From positions 57,182 through 85,244 of the forward strand of contig NW_005434507.1 in the NCBI RefSeq assembly GCF_000315625.1: DNA of 28,063 nt, written 5' to 3'. The DNA is from Guillardia theta CCMP2712. Lineage: Eukaryota; Cryptophyceae; Pyrenomonadales; Geminigeraceae. Shown here piece after piece: positions 8,740 through 17,815 of the stretch (within the stretch, counting starts at the first letter, position 1; every line of letters begins with the position of its first letter). Made by a program: the position numbers and the translations under genes. The notes below the pieces were generated by a model. It made no database searches and had not been told where the DNA came from. It saw only the letters and a list, made by a program, of their open reading frames with translations.

Positions 8740-9050
8740 CGAACGGCCCTGCGGCCCCCGGCCCGAGCCCCGGATTCATGAATCACTGAGGGCCAGGCGG
8801 CCGGGCCCGGACCCGGGCCCGGCCGGGGCCCCGCGGCCGCCCCGGGGGAGACTCGTTAGCCGCGGGCCGCGGGCCCCGGTCCGGCGGCCGCCTGGACTCC
8901 GGGAGTGACTCATGACTCCGAGGCTCGGGTCCCGGCCGGGTCGCATGACTCAGTCCCGGGAGCCAGGGCCAAGTTCGAGGCTCGGGCCACCCGGCATCGC
9001 CGGGCCTCAGGCTGGCTGCGTGCCCGTGCCCAGGGGCCCGTAAGGCGGTG
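8740..9050. repeat. Extremely GC-rich palindromic island
   Basis: Dense GGGCCCGG/CCGGGCCC, GCGGCCGC and CCGCGG words are interleaved with GACTC/GAGTC and CTCATGACTC motifs. Similar islands occur at about 2195-2250, 5378-5470, 17400-17690 and 21850-22200. ORFs across it are Pro/Gly/Arg low-complexity shadows. Confidence 0.4.
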
Positions 9051-10054
9051 GCACTGATGGTTGGGATCACCGATACTCGATTGAATCCTTCTTTTTCAGT
9101 CAATAAAGTGAAGAATCGGAAATACCTTCGTGGCTTGTCCCCACGGAATGTCTCCGAGGCTCGCTCTCAAGGTTGCGAGGCTCACCCAGTCGGCTGTCCG
9201 GCGGTTGAGCAAGCTCCACCTTGGAAGAAGCAATCATGAAAAGAGCTCTGTTGAGTAAGTTTGCATGATTTATAGAAATGACCTAACTTGATCTAAGTGA
9301 TGAACAGCTCTGCTGCTGATATCAGTCGTCGAGTGGGTCCTCCTCCAGGATTGTTGATCAGCGTGCAGTCGTCCGACGGTCGTTACAGCAGCCAGGTCTC
9401 TACCCTTCGATGCTCCCGATAGAAAGGGGGATAGCCGCTTCATCACGATGGGTTGTAACTCCAAATATTTAATGGAATTCAGCATCAAATTACAGGTGCT
9501 CAGAAGAGAATTGAAATCTTGTCAGAGGATTCTTATTTCTCGAGTTCAACATTCTTTCTCAACTCACACATTTCATCAGTGCAGACTCACGAGCAAGTTT
9601 TTCTAATCCATCCAACAATGTCCTCCCTCACCTTTCGAACGTGTGATCATTGCAGTCTATAATGCTATGATGATACATTCCCGAATACAGCATTGCTTTG
9701 GTATCAGCGGCAAGGAAATCCAACACGGTGGAATCTGGTAAACATTTCGTATTTCGCAGCGCCGGGCACATGTTCAGAATTGAACAAGTCCTTTCTGATT
9801 CCTCAGTTTTTCCAGCATCGTATCTTGATTCTCTTCAGGTTTGATTTATCAGCTCACCTCAGAAGGCCGAGAAAGCCTCTGAGTACGGGTGGTTTCCTCA
9901 CTCCTGGTAAGAAGAGGAGAAGAAGCTGCTCGAGCAGCAAGCAGCACTACCCCTTGTAAACTCGACGTCACTGCACTACACCCGTGTCTGTGTCGTCCTG
10001 CGAAGGTGCCTTGCGCATTCCCTGTAGACGTCAGCAACCCGTAAAAGTGTGATA
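9051..10054. other. Unassigned region
   Basis: Mixed-composition DNA with short ORFs in several frames and none with a recognisable domain or convincing codon bias. A + ORF at 9693-9959 ends in a basic KKRRRSCSSS run but is otherwise featureless. I see no gene I can support. Confidence 0.3.
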
Positions 10055-10945
10055 TGGTCACTGCTAGCAAGATGAAGGGAAGAAGGAACGACTAGCGAGA
10101 TGATTGGGAGGCGTGACACCTAGCAGGATGATAGGAAGGCTTAGCCACAAGCAAACGGATTTGGAGGAGATTCGACTAGCACGATGATTTGATGGAGATA
10201 CGAAAAAATGCTTCAAGATGAAAGGGAGGTGTTACTACTAGCAAGATGATAGGGAGGTGTTACTACTAGCAAGATGATAGGGAGGTGTTACTACTAGCAA
10301 GATGATAGGGAGGTGTTACTACTAGCAAGATGATAGGGAGGCGTGACACCTAGCAGGATGATAGGGAGGTGTTACTACTAGGAAGATGATAGGGAGGGGT
10401 TACTACTAGCAAGATGATAGGGAGGCGTGACACCTAGCAGGATGATAGGGAGGTGTTACTACTAGCAAGATGATAGGGAGGTGTTACTACTAGGAAGATG
10501 ATAGGGAGGTGTTACTACTAGGAAGATGATAGGGAGGTGTTACTACTAGCAAGATGATAGGGAGGGGTTACTACTAGCAAGATGATAGGGAGGCGTTACT
10601 TGTTGTAAGGTTATTGGTAGGAGTGACTTCTTGCAGGATGATAGGGAACAGTGACGATTGTCTGCTTGAAGGTAATTGAGATACGACCAGACAGATATGA
10701 CTGGCAAGATGATACAACTAGCAAGATGATAGGGAGGCTTGGCCACTAGCAAGATAATTGGGAGTCTTGACTAGTAGTTAGATGTTTGGGAAAAGATACG
10801 ACTTGCAAGATGATTGGGAGTCGTTGCAGGTAGCAAGATGATAGGGAGGCGTGGCTACTAGAAGGATCGGGCGGAGTGGCTACTAGCAAGACGACAAGCA
10901 AGATGATAGGGAGGAGATACTACCAGCAAGATGATTGAGAGGATT
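10055..10945. repeat. 28-bp minisatellite (core about 10216-10600, degenerate flanks)
   Basis: Tandem unit GTTACTACTAGCAAGATGATAGGGAGGT (shown split: GTTACTACTAGCAA + GATGATAGGGAGGT). About 13 near-perfect units make up the core, with recurrent variants: TACTACTAGGAA in place of TACTACTAGCAA, a GACACCTAGCAG form, and GGGG in place of GGTG. Both flanks decay into recognisable but scrambled units (CTAGCAAGATGAT words). Units are contiguous, without unique spacers, so this is not a CRISPR. There is no ORF through it. Confidence 0.9.
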
Positions 10946-11500
10946 TACGATTATCCGCTTGATGAGGATTGGGAGATGTTTGTGATGGGGGAAGTAATCT
11001 AACCAAGTAGAGAAGATGCGCTTTGGTGGAGGGTGCAAGCTTTCAGCCAGATTCCTTTACGCCACTAGTCAAGGAGACAGTACAGACGCTGCTTTCCGTT
11101 GTCCGTACTCCGCCATGAATTGGAGAGAATGGATCTGGCCTCCCTTTTATGGAGTTGGAGATAGATCTCATCTCTCTGGTAGACAGAGTACTGGAGTTGC
11201 GACCAATCTCCTGCCTGGCGTACAAGCACATCCGATCTCCTTTGAGACCACTGAGTAGTACATGCCGTGTCCAGGCGATGAGCCCGCACTGTAACGGGCC
11301 GAGGTAACGTCCAACCTGGAGACCCTGACAGGTCAACGGACTGAGCGACTAGTTCGGAGATACTCATAGCAGGGGTCACGACCCAGGCTTCCTAGTTATG
11401 ACTTATAAGTTAGTCCTCCACAAAGATGACAGCACTCGACACTCAACGGCCACAAGAATAAAGCCTTCCTTGCCCTTCCAATGGTACTTTGGAACTTCGA
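10946..11500. other. Unassigned spacer left of the array
   Basis: Short overlapping ORFs on both strands (for example 11016-11258 + and 11065-11379 -) show no domain or consistent bias. The repeat unit begins at ATGACCCGTT (11501); sequence to its left does not match the beta half-unit found at the other unit junctions, so this is the array's left edge. Confidence 0.35.
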
Positions 11501-11550
11501 ATGACCCGTTTTCTTTGGGGCAAGGAGGGGTCTGATTCCCATTCCAAGGA

Positions 11551-11581
11551 GAGGGTGGGGGTCACGCGGATCGGGGAACAA
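11551..11581 (+). promoter_or_regulatory. Leader module before alpha gene D
   Basis: GAGGGTGGGGGTCACGCGGA followed by TCGGGGAACAA. Equivalent modules precede F (15931-15962), H (20612-20642), J (25012-25042), copy C (4051-4080) and each 148-codon ORF (13451-13478, 17981-18005, 22480-22506). A GTAAAG at 11598 and CTCAG ending at 11793 could bound a 196-nt leader intron. Confidence 0.4.
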
Positions 11582-11795
11582 GAGGTCTTGGGTCCTAGTA
11601 AAGCCAAGAAGGACAATGTTGGCGTCTCAATACAAGAGGACCGGTGATGGAATCTTGCCGGCGATGGAGGGGTGGGGGGCTTCTTGAAGGACCCCTCCTC
11701 CCCGGAAACATCCCATCTCCGCGCGCCTCAGTCACCAGCATTCCTCCTCTTCCGATCCTCGTGTAGCCCAGCACCTCCCATCCGTCCCCTCAGCG

Positions 11796-12334
11796 ATGTA
11801 TCCTCCTCTGTGTGATATCCCCCCTTCTATTCTGCTTGACGACGCCTCCCTCAACCCCTTCCTCCTCCTCCCCATCGACCCCGTCGACATCCACGACGAC
11901 CCCTCAGGCTCCGCTAGCCCTGACGCCCTCCTTCCCTCCATCACTCTTTCAAGCCCCGACGACCCCTCCCTCGACGTCATCCCGCCTCTCCCCGACGACA
12001 CTGCCCCCGGACACGCATGCCGGGGCCTGGAGACCAGCCGCTGGGACGCGGCGGCGCGGAGCAAGCACAGCTCGGCGTGCAGGGGCAGGAGCCGGCTGAC
12101 CGCGCAGGAGAAGCTCGACATCGTCTGCCTCTACTACTCGGCGCCAGTGTCTCCAACGGGGAAACGGTCTATGCAGCAGCAGGACTTATCGCGAAGGTAC
12201 GGCAAGAGCCGTGCGGCGATCAGCAAGGTGCTGAGGCCGGAGTACGCGAGGGGGGTCATGACGGCGGGTCAAGGGCTCAAGCGAGCAGCGGCGATGGTGC
12301 TGAGAGCATCGCGAGAGGAGCGGGGGAGGCTGCT
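11796..12334 (+). CDS. Copy D: HTH-family protein, alpha type, running into the gap
   Basis: MYPPLCDIPP start, Asp/Pro/Leu-rich N-terminus, invariant SRWDAAARSK block (core DNA 12036-12104) and complete HTH with the alpha-type second helix (QQQDLSRRYG). After GQGLK the reading differs from F and H: single-base losses change KASRRAMVLRNIAEEE into KRAAAMVLRASREE. These changes lie within 80 bp of the N gap, so low-quality sequence at a contig end is as likely as real decay. The original stop, expected about 35 bp into the gap, is not visible. By its other features it is a close paralogue of F and H. Confidence 0.65.
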
Positions 12335-13197
12335 NNNNNNNNNNNNNNNNNNNNNNNNNNNNNNNNNNNNNNNNNNNNNNNNNNNNNNNNNNNNNNNNNN
12401 NNNNNNNNNNNNNNNNNNNNNNNNNNNNNNNNNNNNNNNNNNNNNNNNNNNNNNNNNNNNNNNNNNNNNNNNNNNNNNNNNNNNNNNNNNNNNNNNNNNN
12501 NNNNNNNNNNNNNNNNNNNNNNNNNNNNNNNNNNNNNNNNNNNNNNNNNNNNNNNNNNNNNNNNNNNNNNNNNNNNNNNNNNNNNNNNNNNNNNNNNNNN
12601 NNNNNNNNNNNNNNNNNNNNNNNNNNNNNNNNNNNNNNNNNNNNNNNNNNNNNNNNNNNNNNNNNNNNNNNNNNNNNNNNNNNNNNNNNNNNNNNNNNNN
12701 NNNNNNNNNNNNNNNNNNNNNNNNNNNNNNNNNNNNNNNNNNNNNNNNNNNNNNNNNNNNNNNNNNNNNNNNNNNNNNNNNNNNNNNNNNNNNNNNNNNN
12801 NNNNNNNNNNNNNNNNNNNNNNNNNNNNNNNNNNNNNNNNNNNNNNNNNNNNNNNNNNNNNNNNNNNNNNNNNNNNNNNNNNNNNNNNNNNNNNNNNNNN
12901 NNNNNNNNNNNNNNNNNNNNNNNNNNNNNNNNNNNNNNNNNNNNNNNNNNNNNNNNNNNNNNNNNNNNNNNNNNNNNNNNNNNNNNNNNNNNNNNNNNNN
13001 NNNNNNNNNNNNNNNNNNNNNNNNNNNNNNNNNNNNNNNNNNNNNNNNNNNNNNNNNNNNNNNNNNNNNNNNNNNNNNNNNNNNNNNNNNNNNNNNNNNN
13101 NNNNNNNNNNNNNNNNNNNNNNNNNNNNNNNNNNNNNNNNNNNNNNNNNNNNNNNNNNNNNNNNNNNNNNNNNNNNNNNNNNNNNNNNNNNNNNNNN
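12335..13197. other. Assembly gap (863 N)
   Basis: Bases are unknown. The matching stretch in unit 3 (21402-22314) is 913 bp and holds the last codons of the alpha gene plus GC-rich intergenic sequence, so similar content is expected here. Translated reading frames that cross this gap are artefacts. Confidence 0.95.
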
Positions 13198-13250
13198 CTC
13201 AAAGTTAAGTTTAAAATAAGTTTTTGTCTTTACTACTGTCCTTGAGATTT

Positions 13251-13420
13251 CGCTTAACTTTCAACGGTCTCCCCTTGCATGCAATCGATTGGTTTACATT
13301 TTTTGTTTCGTGGACAGTCGAGAGGACCGGTCCATTCGCTTAACTTTGTCGCCCCCTGCATGCAATCGATTGGTTGACATTTTTTGTTTCGTGGACAGTC
13401 GACTCCGAGGACCGGTCCTT
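13251..13420 (+). repeat. Tandem direct repeat, two variants (about 85 bp each)
   Basis: Both units begin CGCTTAACTTT and contain TGCATGCAATCGATTGGTT, ACATTTTTTGTTTCGTGGAC and AGGACCGGTCC. Variant 1 (13251-13336) has CAACGGTCTCCCCT and CGAGAGG; variant 2 (13337-13420) has GTCGCCCCC and CGACTCCGAGG. Unit 2 keeps only variant 1 (17867-17948) and unit 3 only variant 2 (22368-22450). Confidence 0.8.
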
Positions 13421-13653
13421 CCGAGTGAGTTGCGCTGGGTGGAGTGTGGGTAGGGGGTGTCGCGGACCGGGGAACAAACTGGCAAGGGAACGGAAGGGGG
13501 TTGGGTAGGATCGGTAGGAGGGGTGGGTGGGTTCGCTCCATCCCTACCTGACCGACTGTCTGCATGCCTCCCTCGTGCTGACCCCCTTCATCTGACTCCT
13601 CGTCTACCTCCTCGTCCTCGTCTCGTCTTGCCCATGTCGGTTCATTATCACTG

Positions 13654-14100
13654 ATGACTATGGCTGACGGCACAAGGACTCCAAGTCTAGTGCTGCAAGG
13701 CCCCCACGGGGTCCTGGACAGCGTGGTGGAGGACTCGACAGCCTCGAGCAGGAGCCCATCAAGCTCGCGCGTCTCAAGTACATCCGGCGGCGGACTCATC
13801 CAACTGCAAGGATCAGACACGAAGGCTCGCGGTCGGACTGTTAGAAGCAGCACAGTGATGTCGAATGGCATGTTTGGAGTGAAGCTAAGCTTCTATGAAC
13901 CAGCTCATACATCGAGTGCATTCAAAGAAATCAACCGATGCGTCAATGAAGCAATCGAGGGCACAAAGCCCCAACGGATCGCTCCATCGCAAGCTGTCAG
14001 CTTCCAAGCCGTCATCGGATCCGATGCCTCCTCTGTGCAAACCGATTGCATCAAGCAGCGCAGCCGTCTTGACTCATCCTTGACACAGGCAACAACATGA
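13654..14100 (+). CDS. 148-codon ORF, unit 1; coding status doubtful
   Basis: ATG ACT ATG start to TGA, preceded about 175 bp upstream by the same leader module that precedes the alpha genes. The product would be Ser/Thr-rich at first (STASSRSPSSSRVSSTSGGG) and then more ordered (GVKLSFYEPAHTSS, AFKEINRCVNEAIEG). No domain is recognised. The ORF is intact in three units, but the few differences I see (D/Y, I/S, G/D) are all replacements and also change residues in the overlapping minus-strand ORF, so neither frame shows purifying selection. The inverted fourth copy (27858-28063) is broken. It may be a small protein, a non-coding transcript or a chance frame. Confidence 0.3.
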   Translation: MTMADGTRTPSLVLQGPHGVLDSVVEDSTASSRSPSSSRVSSTSGGGLIQLQGSDTKARGRTVRSSTVMSNGMFGVKLSFYEPAHTSSAFKEINRCVNEAIEGTKPQRIAPSQAVSFQAVIGSDASSVQTDCIKQRSRLDSSLTQATT

Positions 14101-14883
14101 GGGTCATTGACAGATCTGCTTTAGCTTCCTCCAACACCAGCCCGATCGTCAGCGATGGCTTGAAGGAAACAAGCCTGGAGACTGGATCACCGTGATGAAA
14201 CAGACAGCCTACCCGGAGCCATCAAACGCCTGTCAATCGGATGACTCGCAGCGTTGCCACCTGGCCTAGACAAGTAGCGAGAGGATGGCTTGAGGTAGGT
14301 CCGGGCTGGAGGTGCAAGGTATGGCTTGACAGTGCTTCAGCGGAGCTTCACCCACGCCTTCAACAACAAGCAATGGTTGTAAGACGCTCATAGCAGTCGA
14401 CTTGTGCGATCCATCCGGTTACTGCAAGAGCAGACCTGGTCAAGGCTTGGGGACCTTTTGACAACCTGATCCTCGCCGACTCTCGCACATGCCATACTCG
14501 CTCCATACCCCACTTGTCATCTCCTTTTCCCGTCCCAGTCTTCACACACCTCACCTTCTTCTGGTTCCACCAGACAAGTTGATCTGCTTCTCACAAGTTC
14601 TCCTTGCACTGTCTCTACGTGTCGCGTCGTGATGTCTGGGATGCTCGTCCACCAAGTCCTGCGTCAGATGCACCCCTGACCCTGATCATGCAGCGGCATA
14701 GTCCCTGCGTCCCTGTCTCCCTCTTCTCCCTCCCTCCCCCCTCCACTCGCACCAGCAGCATACTGTAATGCCTCCTTTGCTAGTCGTGTGTCTTTAACTT
14801 TTATCCCACGAACCATCTTCTCTCCTCCCTGCCCTACGATTACCTCTCCCTCCCCTTTCGCCCCTCCTCTGCCCTCTCAGCCA
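14101..14883. other. Spacer between ORF 148 and beta E
   Basis: Shared at high identity with units 2 and 3 and, inverted, with 27095-27857. Unit 1 and the inverted copy have a CACTTGTCATCTCCTTTTCC segment at about 14508-14580 where units 2 and 3 carry a captured coding fragment. The AATAAA found (on the minus strand) about 93 bp past the beta stop in G and I is altered here. Confidence 0.4.
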
Positions 14884-15542
14884 CTACCGCCCTCCCTCCC
14901 CTGGCCCTCGCCGCATCATCTCCGTCCAGGTAGACTGCATGGGCTCCTCCTTCAGACGCTCCTCCTCCGCGATGCTCTCGAGGACCTCGTTGCGGTTCCT
15001 GACCATGAGCCCTTGACCCGTCGTCATGACCCCCCTCGCGTACTCCGGCCTCAGCACCTTGCTGATCGCCGCACGGCTCTTGCCGTACCTTCGCGATAAG
15101 TCCTGCTGCTGCATAGACCGTTTCCCCGTTGGAGACACTGGTGCGGAGTAGTAGAGGCAGACGATGTCGAGCTTCTCCTGCGCGGTCAGCCGGCTCCTGC
15201 CCCTACACGCCGAGCTGTGCTTGCTCCGCGCCGCCGCGTCCCAGCGGCTGGTCTCCGGGTCACGGCAGCGTCTGCGGGAGCGGTGTCGTCGGGGAGAGGC
15301 AGGAGGACGTCGAGGGAAGGGTCTTCGGCCAGGGAGAGTTCAGGGACAGGTATTGTTCAGGGAGTGCCAGGGATCAGAAAGGAGTTGAAGATGTCTAAAG
15401 TAGACGAGGAGAAGCAGCGGTCTAGAGAGGTAAAAGAGGGGTCTGAGACATCGACGGGGTCGATGGGGAGGAGGAAGTTGGGGTTGAGGGAGGGGTCGTC
15501 GAGGAGGAAGGAGGAGAGCGTGAGGAGGAGAGGGGGAGACAT
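14884..15542 (-). pseudogene. Copy E: beta-type HTH-family pseudogene
   Basis: It aligns end to end with G and I but has two disabling lesions. TGC becomes TGA after IPGTP (stop at 15357-15359), and one G is missing near 15269 between that stop and the invariant core (15181-15249). The HTH and C-terminal tail stay open downstream. The HTH second helix is of alpha type (QQQDLSRRYG, with alpha synonymous codons) rather than the beta RQRDLSRMYG, and EKLD replaces the DKAD of G and I, so part of the gene appears to have been overwritten from an alpha copy. The poly(A) signal seen downstream of G, I and K is also degraded. Confidence 0.75.
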
Positions 15543-15930
15543 CAGGGAGGGCAGGAAGGACAGAGGCCTTCCGAGTCGAGGAAGAAAGGAACTTGTCGGA
15601 GCAATGCGTCAGATGGTGGGGAGGAGCAGGTCGTGGGAGAGGGTGGGGAGAGTGACCTTATGCGATATTCCCCGTGCTGACAGGAAGGTGCAGGGAGTGT
15701 CTTTAAAGATTTCTCGTACCGGTGATATTGAGGGGGAATAGCGGGGTGGTGAAGGGTGGAGGAGGGTCTACTCCACATGAAAGACTGTGAGCGCCGAAGC
15801 GTCGCTTTACTACGACTGATGGGATCACGTCCTGTGACTTTTAAAGCCTGTGAGTTGTAAGAAGTAAACTCTTTGACTTCCAATGACCCGTTTTCTTTGG
15901 GGCAAGGAGGGGTCTGATTCCGTGTCCAAG
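15543..15930. promoter_or_regulatory. Head-to-head intergenic region E/F (putative bidirectional promoter)
   Basis: Beta E (ATG at 15542, minus) and alpha F (ATG at 16395, plus) diverge from this segment. The same arrangement and nearly the same sequence occur at 20214-20611 (G/H) and 24615-25011 (I/J). Shared words include CGGTGATATTGAGGGGGAATA, TACTCCACATGAAAGACTG and GATCACGTCCTGTGACTTTTAAAG. No TATA box is evident. Bidirectional function is inferred from layout. Confidence 0.4.
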
Positions 15931-16175
15931 GAGAGGGTGGGGGTCACGCGGATCGGGGAACAAGAGGTCTTGGGTCCTAGTAAAGCCAAGAAGCAACAAG
16001 GACAATGTTGGCGTCTCAATACAAGAGGACCGGTGATGGAATCTTGCCTCCGATGGAGGGGTGGGGGGCTTCTTGAAGGACCCCTCCTCTCCGGAAACAT
16101 CCCATTTCCATTTCCGCGCTGAATCATCCTCTTCCGATCCTCGTGTAGCCCAGCACCTCCCATCCGTCCCCTCAG

Positions 16176-16392
16176 GGAACGATTGGCTGACATGTACTTT
16201 GCAAATCTCATCGCTTTTTTGCTCGGATGGATGAAACTTGGGTCTGGATAGCTGGTAAGTGACGAATATGAAAGCTGCAGTCAGGGGATGATTGTACTGA
16301 CATGTTCTTTAAAAATTCCTGGTTTTTCCTTGCTTGCATGGATTAAACTCATCTTCATAGAAAGTAAGTACCATATCATATGATGCTCTCAG
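16176..16392 (+). mobile_element. 217-bp insertion made of two ~108-bp tandem units at a predicted splice acceptor
   Basis: In D, H and J the leader reads CGTCCCCTCAG-CGATGTAT without interruption. In F the CTCAG occurs on both sides (16171-16175 and 16388-16392) of an insert, like a target-site duplication. The insert consists of two diverged units (16176-16283 and 16284-16392) sharing GATTG..CTGACATGT, a T-rich middle, GCATGGAT.AAACT and a GTAAGT exactly 29 nt before each unit's terminal TCAG. It is AT-richer than its surroundings and has no ORF. A non-autonomous element or introner-like sequence is possible. Confidence 0.5.
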
Positions 16393-16394
16393 CG

Positions 16395-16973
16395 ATGTAT
16401 CCTCCTCTATGTGATATCCCCCCTTCTATCCTTGTTGACGACGCCTCCCTCAACCCCTTCCTCCTCCTCCCCATCGACCCCGTCGACATCCACGACGACC
16501 CCTCAGGCTCCGCTAGCCCTGACGCCCTCCTTCCCTCCATCACTCTTTCAAGCCCCGACGACCCCTCCCTCGACGTCATCCCGCCTCTCCCCGACGACAC
16601 TGCCCCCGCAGACGCCTGCCGGGGCCAGGAGACCAGCCGCTGGGACGCGGCGGCGCGGAGCAAGCACAGCTCGGCGTGCAGGGGCAGGAGCCGGCTGACC
16701 GTGCAGGAGAAGCTCGACATCGTCTGCCTCTACTACTTGGCGCCAGTGTCTCCAACGGGGAAACGGTCTATGCAGCAGCAGGACTTATCGCGAAGGTACG
16801 GCAAGAGCCGTGCGGCGATCAGCAAGGTGCTGAGGCCGGAGTACGCGAGGGGGGTCATGACGGCGGGTCAAGGGCTCAAGGCGAGCAGGCGGGCGACGGT
16901 GCTGAGGAGCATCGCGGAGGAGGAGCGGGGGAGGCTGCTTGCGCTAGGGAGGAGTGGAGAAGGTGTTGCGTGA
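16395..16973 (+). CDS. Copy F: HTH-family protein, alpha type (192 aa)
   Basis: The start at MYPPLCDIPP matches D, H and J. Five more in-frame codons (from ATG 16380) come from the inserted element and are probably not original. Asp/Pro/Leu-rich residues 1-80 are followed by SRWDAAARSK at 81-90, HTH about 99-148 (TVQEKLDIVCLYY; QQQDLSRRYG; KSRAAISKVLRPE) and a charged tail (IAEEERGRLL) ending SGEGVA. Two core residues differ from all other copies: Ala to Val in LTAQEK and Ser to Leu in YYSAP. Most differences from H are replacements rather than silent, hinting at weak constraint outside the core. It is divergent from beta E. Confidence 0.65.
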   Translation: MYPPLCDIPPSILVDDASLNPFLLLPIDPVDIHDDPSGSASPDALLPSITLSSPDDPSLDVIPPLPDDTAPADACRGQETSRWDAAARSKHSSACRGRSRLTVQEKLDIVCLYYLAPVSPTGKRSMQQQDLSRRYGKSRAAISKVLRPEYARGVMTAGQGLKASRRATVLRSIAEEERGRLLALGRSGEGVA

Positions 16974-17815
16974 GGATGAAGGAAGGATGGGATAAAGAGG
17001 AGAGGGATTGTTTCTTGAAGAGGTCTTGAGAATAATGCTCGTTGGATCTGGGTGGTATGTTGCTTCCTTCCATGCAGACCCATCACAGCACTCCTTCAAT
17101 CGCACTGACGTAAGAGATCATCGCCTCCAGTCCTGATCAACTCCCTCTGGTGATGTTGTACACACAGCCGTCGAGACCATGTAGAAAGTCAATCAGGAGC
17201 TAGCGGCTCAATAGCACAGCGGCAAGCAGGTCAGGCTACTGTTGCTTGCTAGGACAGACGGTGGATCGAGCAAAGGGTCAGTCAGTTGCAGCTAGGAAAG
17301 TTGAGGAGCCATCGACCGGCGCTGTCTCTCGTCATCTGTCAAGTGAGGTGGCTCAAGAACTGAGGGCTAGGATCACAGGCTTGCCAGTCTGGGTAGTCGT
17401 GGGGAGTAGTGCCAGGGTTCGGAGCCGGCCGGGACCACTGGCGCAGCAGCAGCACCGGAAACCATCGAACTCGCCCGCGGCTGAAAGCTGCATGCTCGAC
17501 CGTACCCTGAGTCAATCCAGCCGGCGGGAACTGAGGGAGGCAAGCGGACCAAATGGAACTCCGAAAGCGGTGGGTGCCGGGTAGACAGTGAGCTTTTGCC
17601 GCGCGACAGCCGGGCCCGAAGTCCCGAAGGCCCCCGGCCCGGCCACCGATTCCGGGGATGCCCGTCAGAATCGTCGCCGAACTTAATGATCACTGAGCCA
17701 ATCCAGCCGACGCTATCACATGCAACTTCAATTCAAGCGGCAGACATGCACTGATGATAAAACCCCTCATGTCCGGGGCCCTACGAAACTAGCCACAAGG
17801 ACTCTCTTTACTCAA
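16974..17815. other. Alpha 3' flank and GC-rich island, unit 2
   Basis: The first 400 bp is near-identical to unit 3. From about 17250 to 17700 the two diverge by many small insertions and deletions around GGGCCC/CCGG words and CTGAGTCAATCCAGCCGG, similar to the island at 8740-9050. No gene is supported. Confidence 0.35.

Larger units (their letters stand above)
11501..15882 (+). repeat. Array unit 1 (contains alpha D, ORF 148 and beta E)
   Basis: Units are defined by the landmark ATGACCCGTTTTCTTTGG, found at 11501, 15883, 20562 and 24963. Unit 1 is 4382 bp including an N gap of 863. Order: leader module, alpha gene D, gap, direct-repeat pair, second leader module, 148-codon ORF, spacer, beta pseudogene E on the minus strand. 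Confidence 0.8.

Noticed and set aside
10216-10600. CRISPR array
   Set aside because: The 28-bp units are contiguous with no unique spacers, the context is eukaryotic and no cas genes are present; it is a minisatellite.
12017-13219. Long open frames of 338-470 codons across 12017-13219 on both strands
   Set aside because: They exist only because the N gap is read as open sequence.
13254-13871. Minus-strand ORF of about 205 codons opposite the 148-codon ORF (also in units 2 and 3)
   Set aside because: Its C-terminal part translates the direct repeat and leader module, its length varies with repeat number (196-219 codons), and it has no domain. An acidic EDEEVDEESDE run is the only protein-like feature, so I could not support it as a gene.
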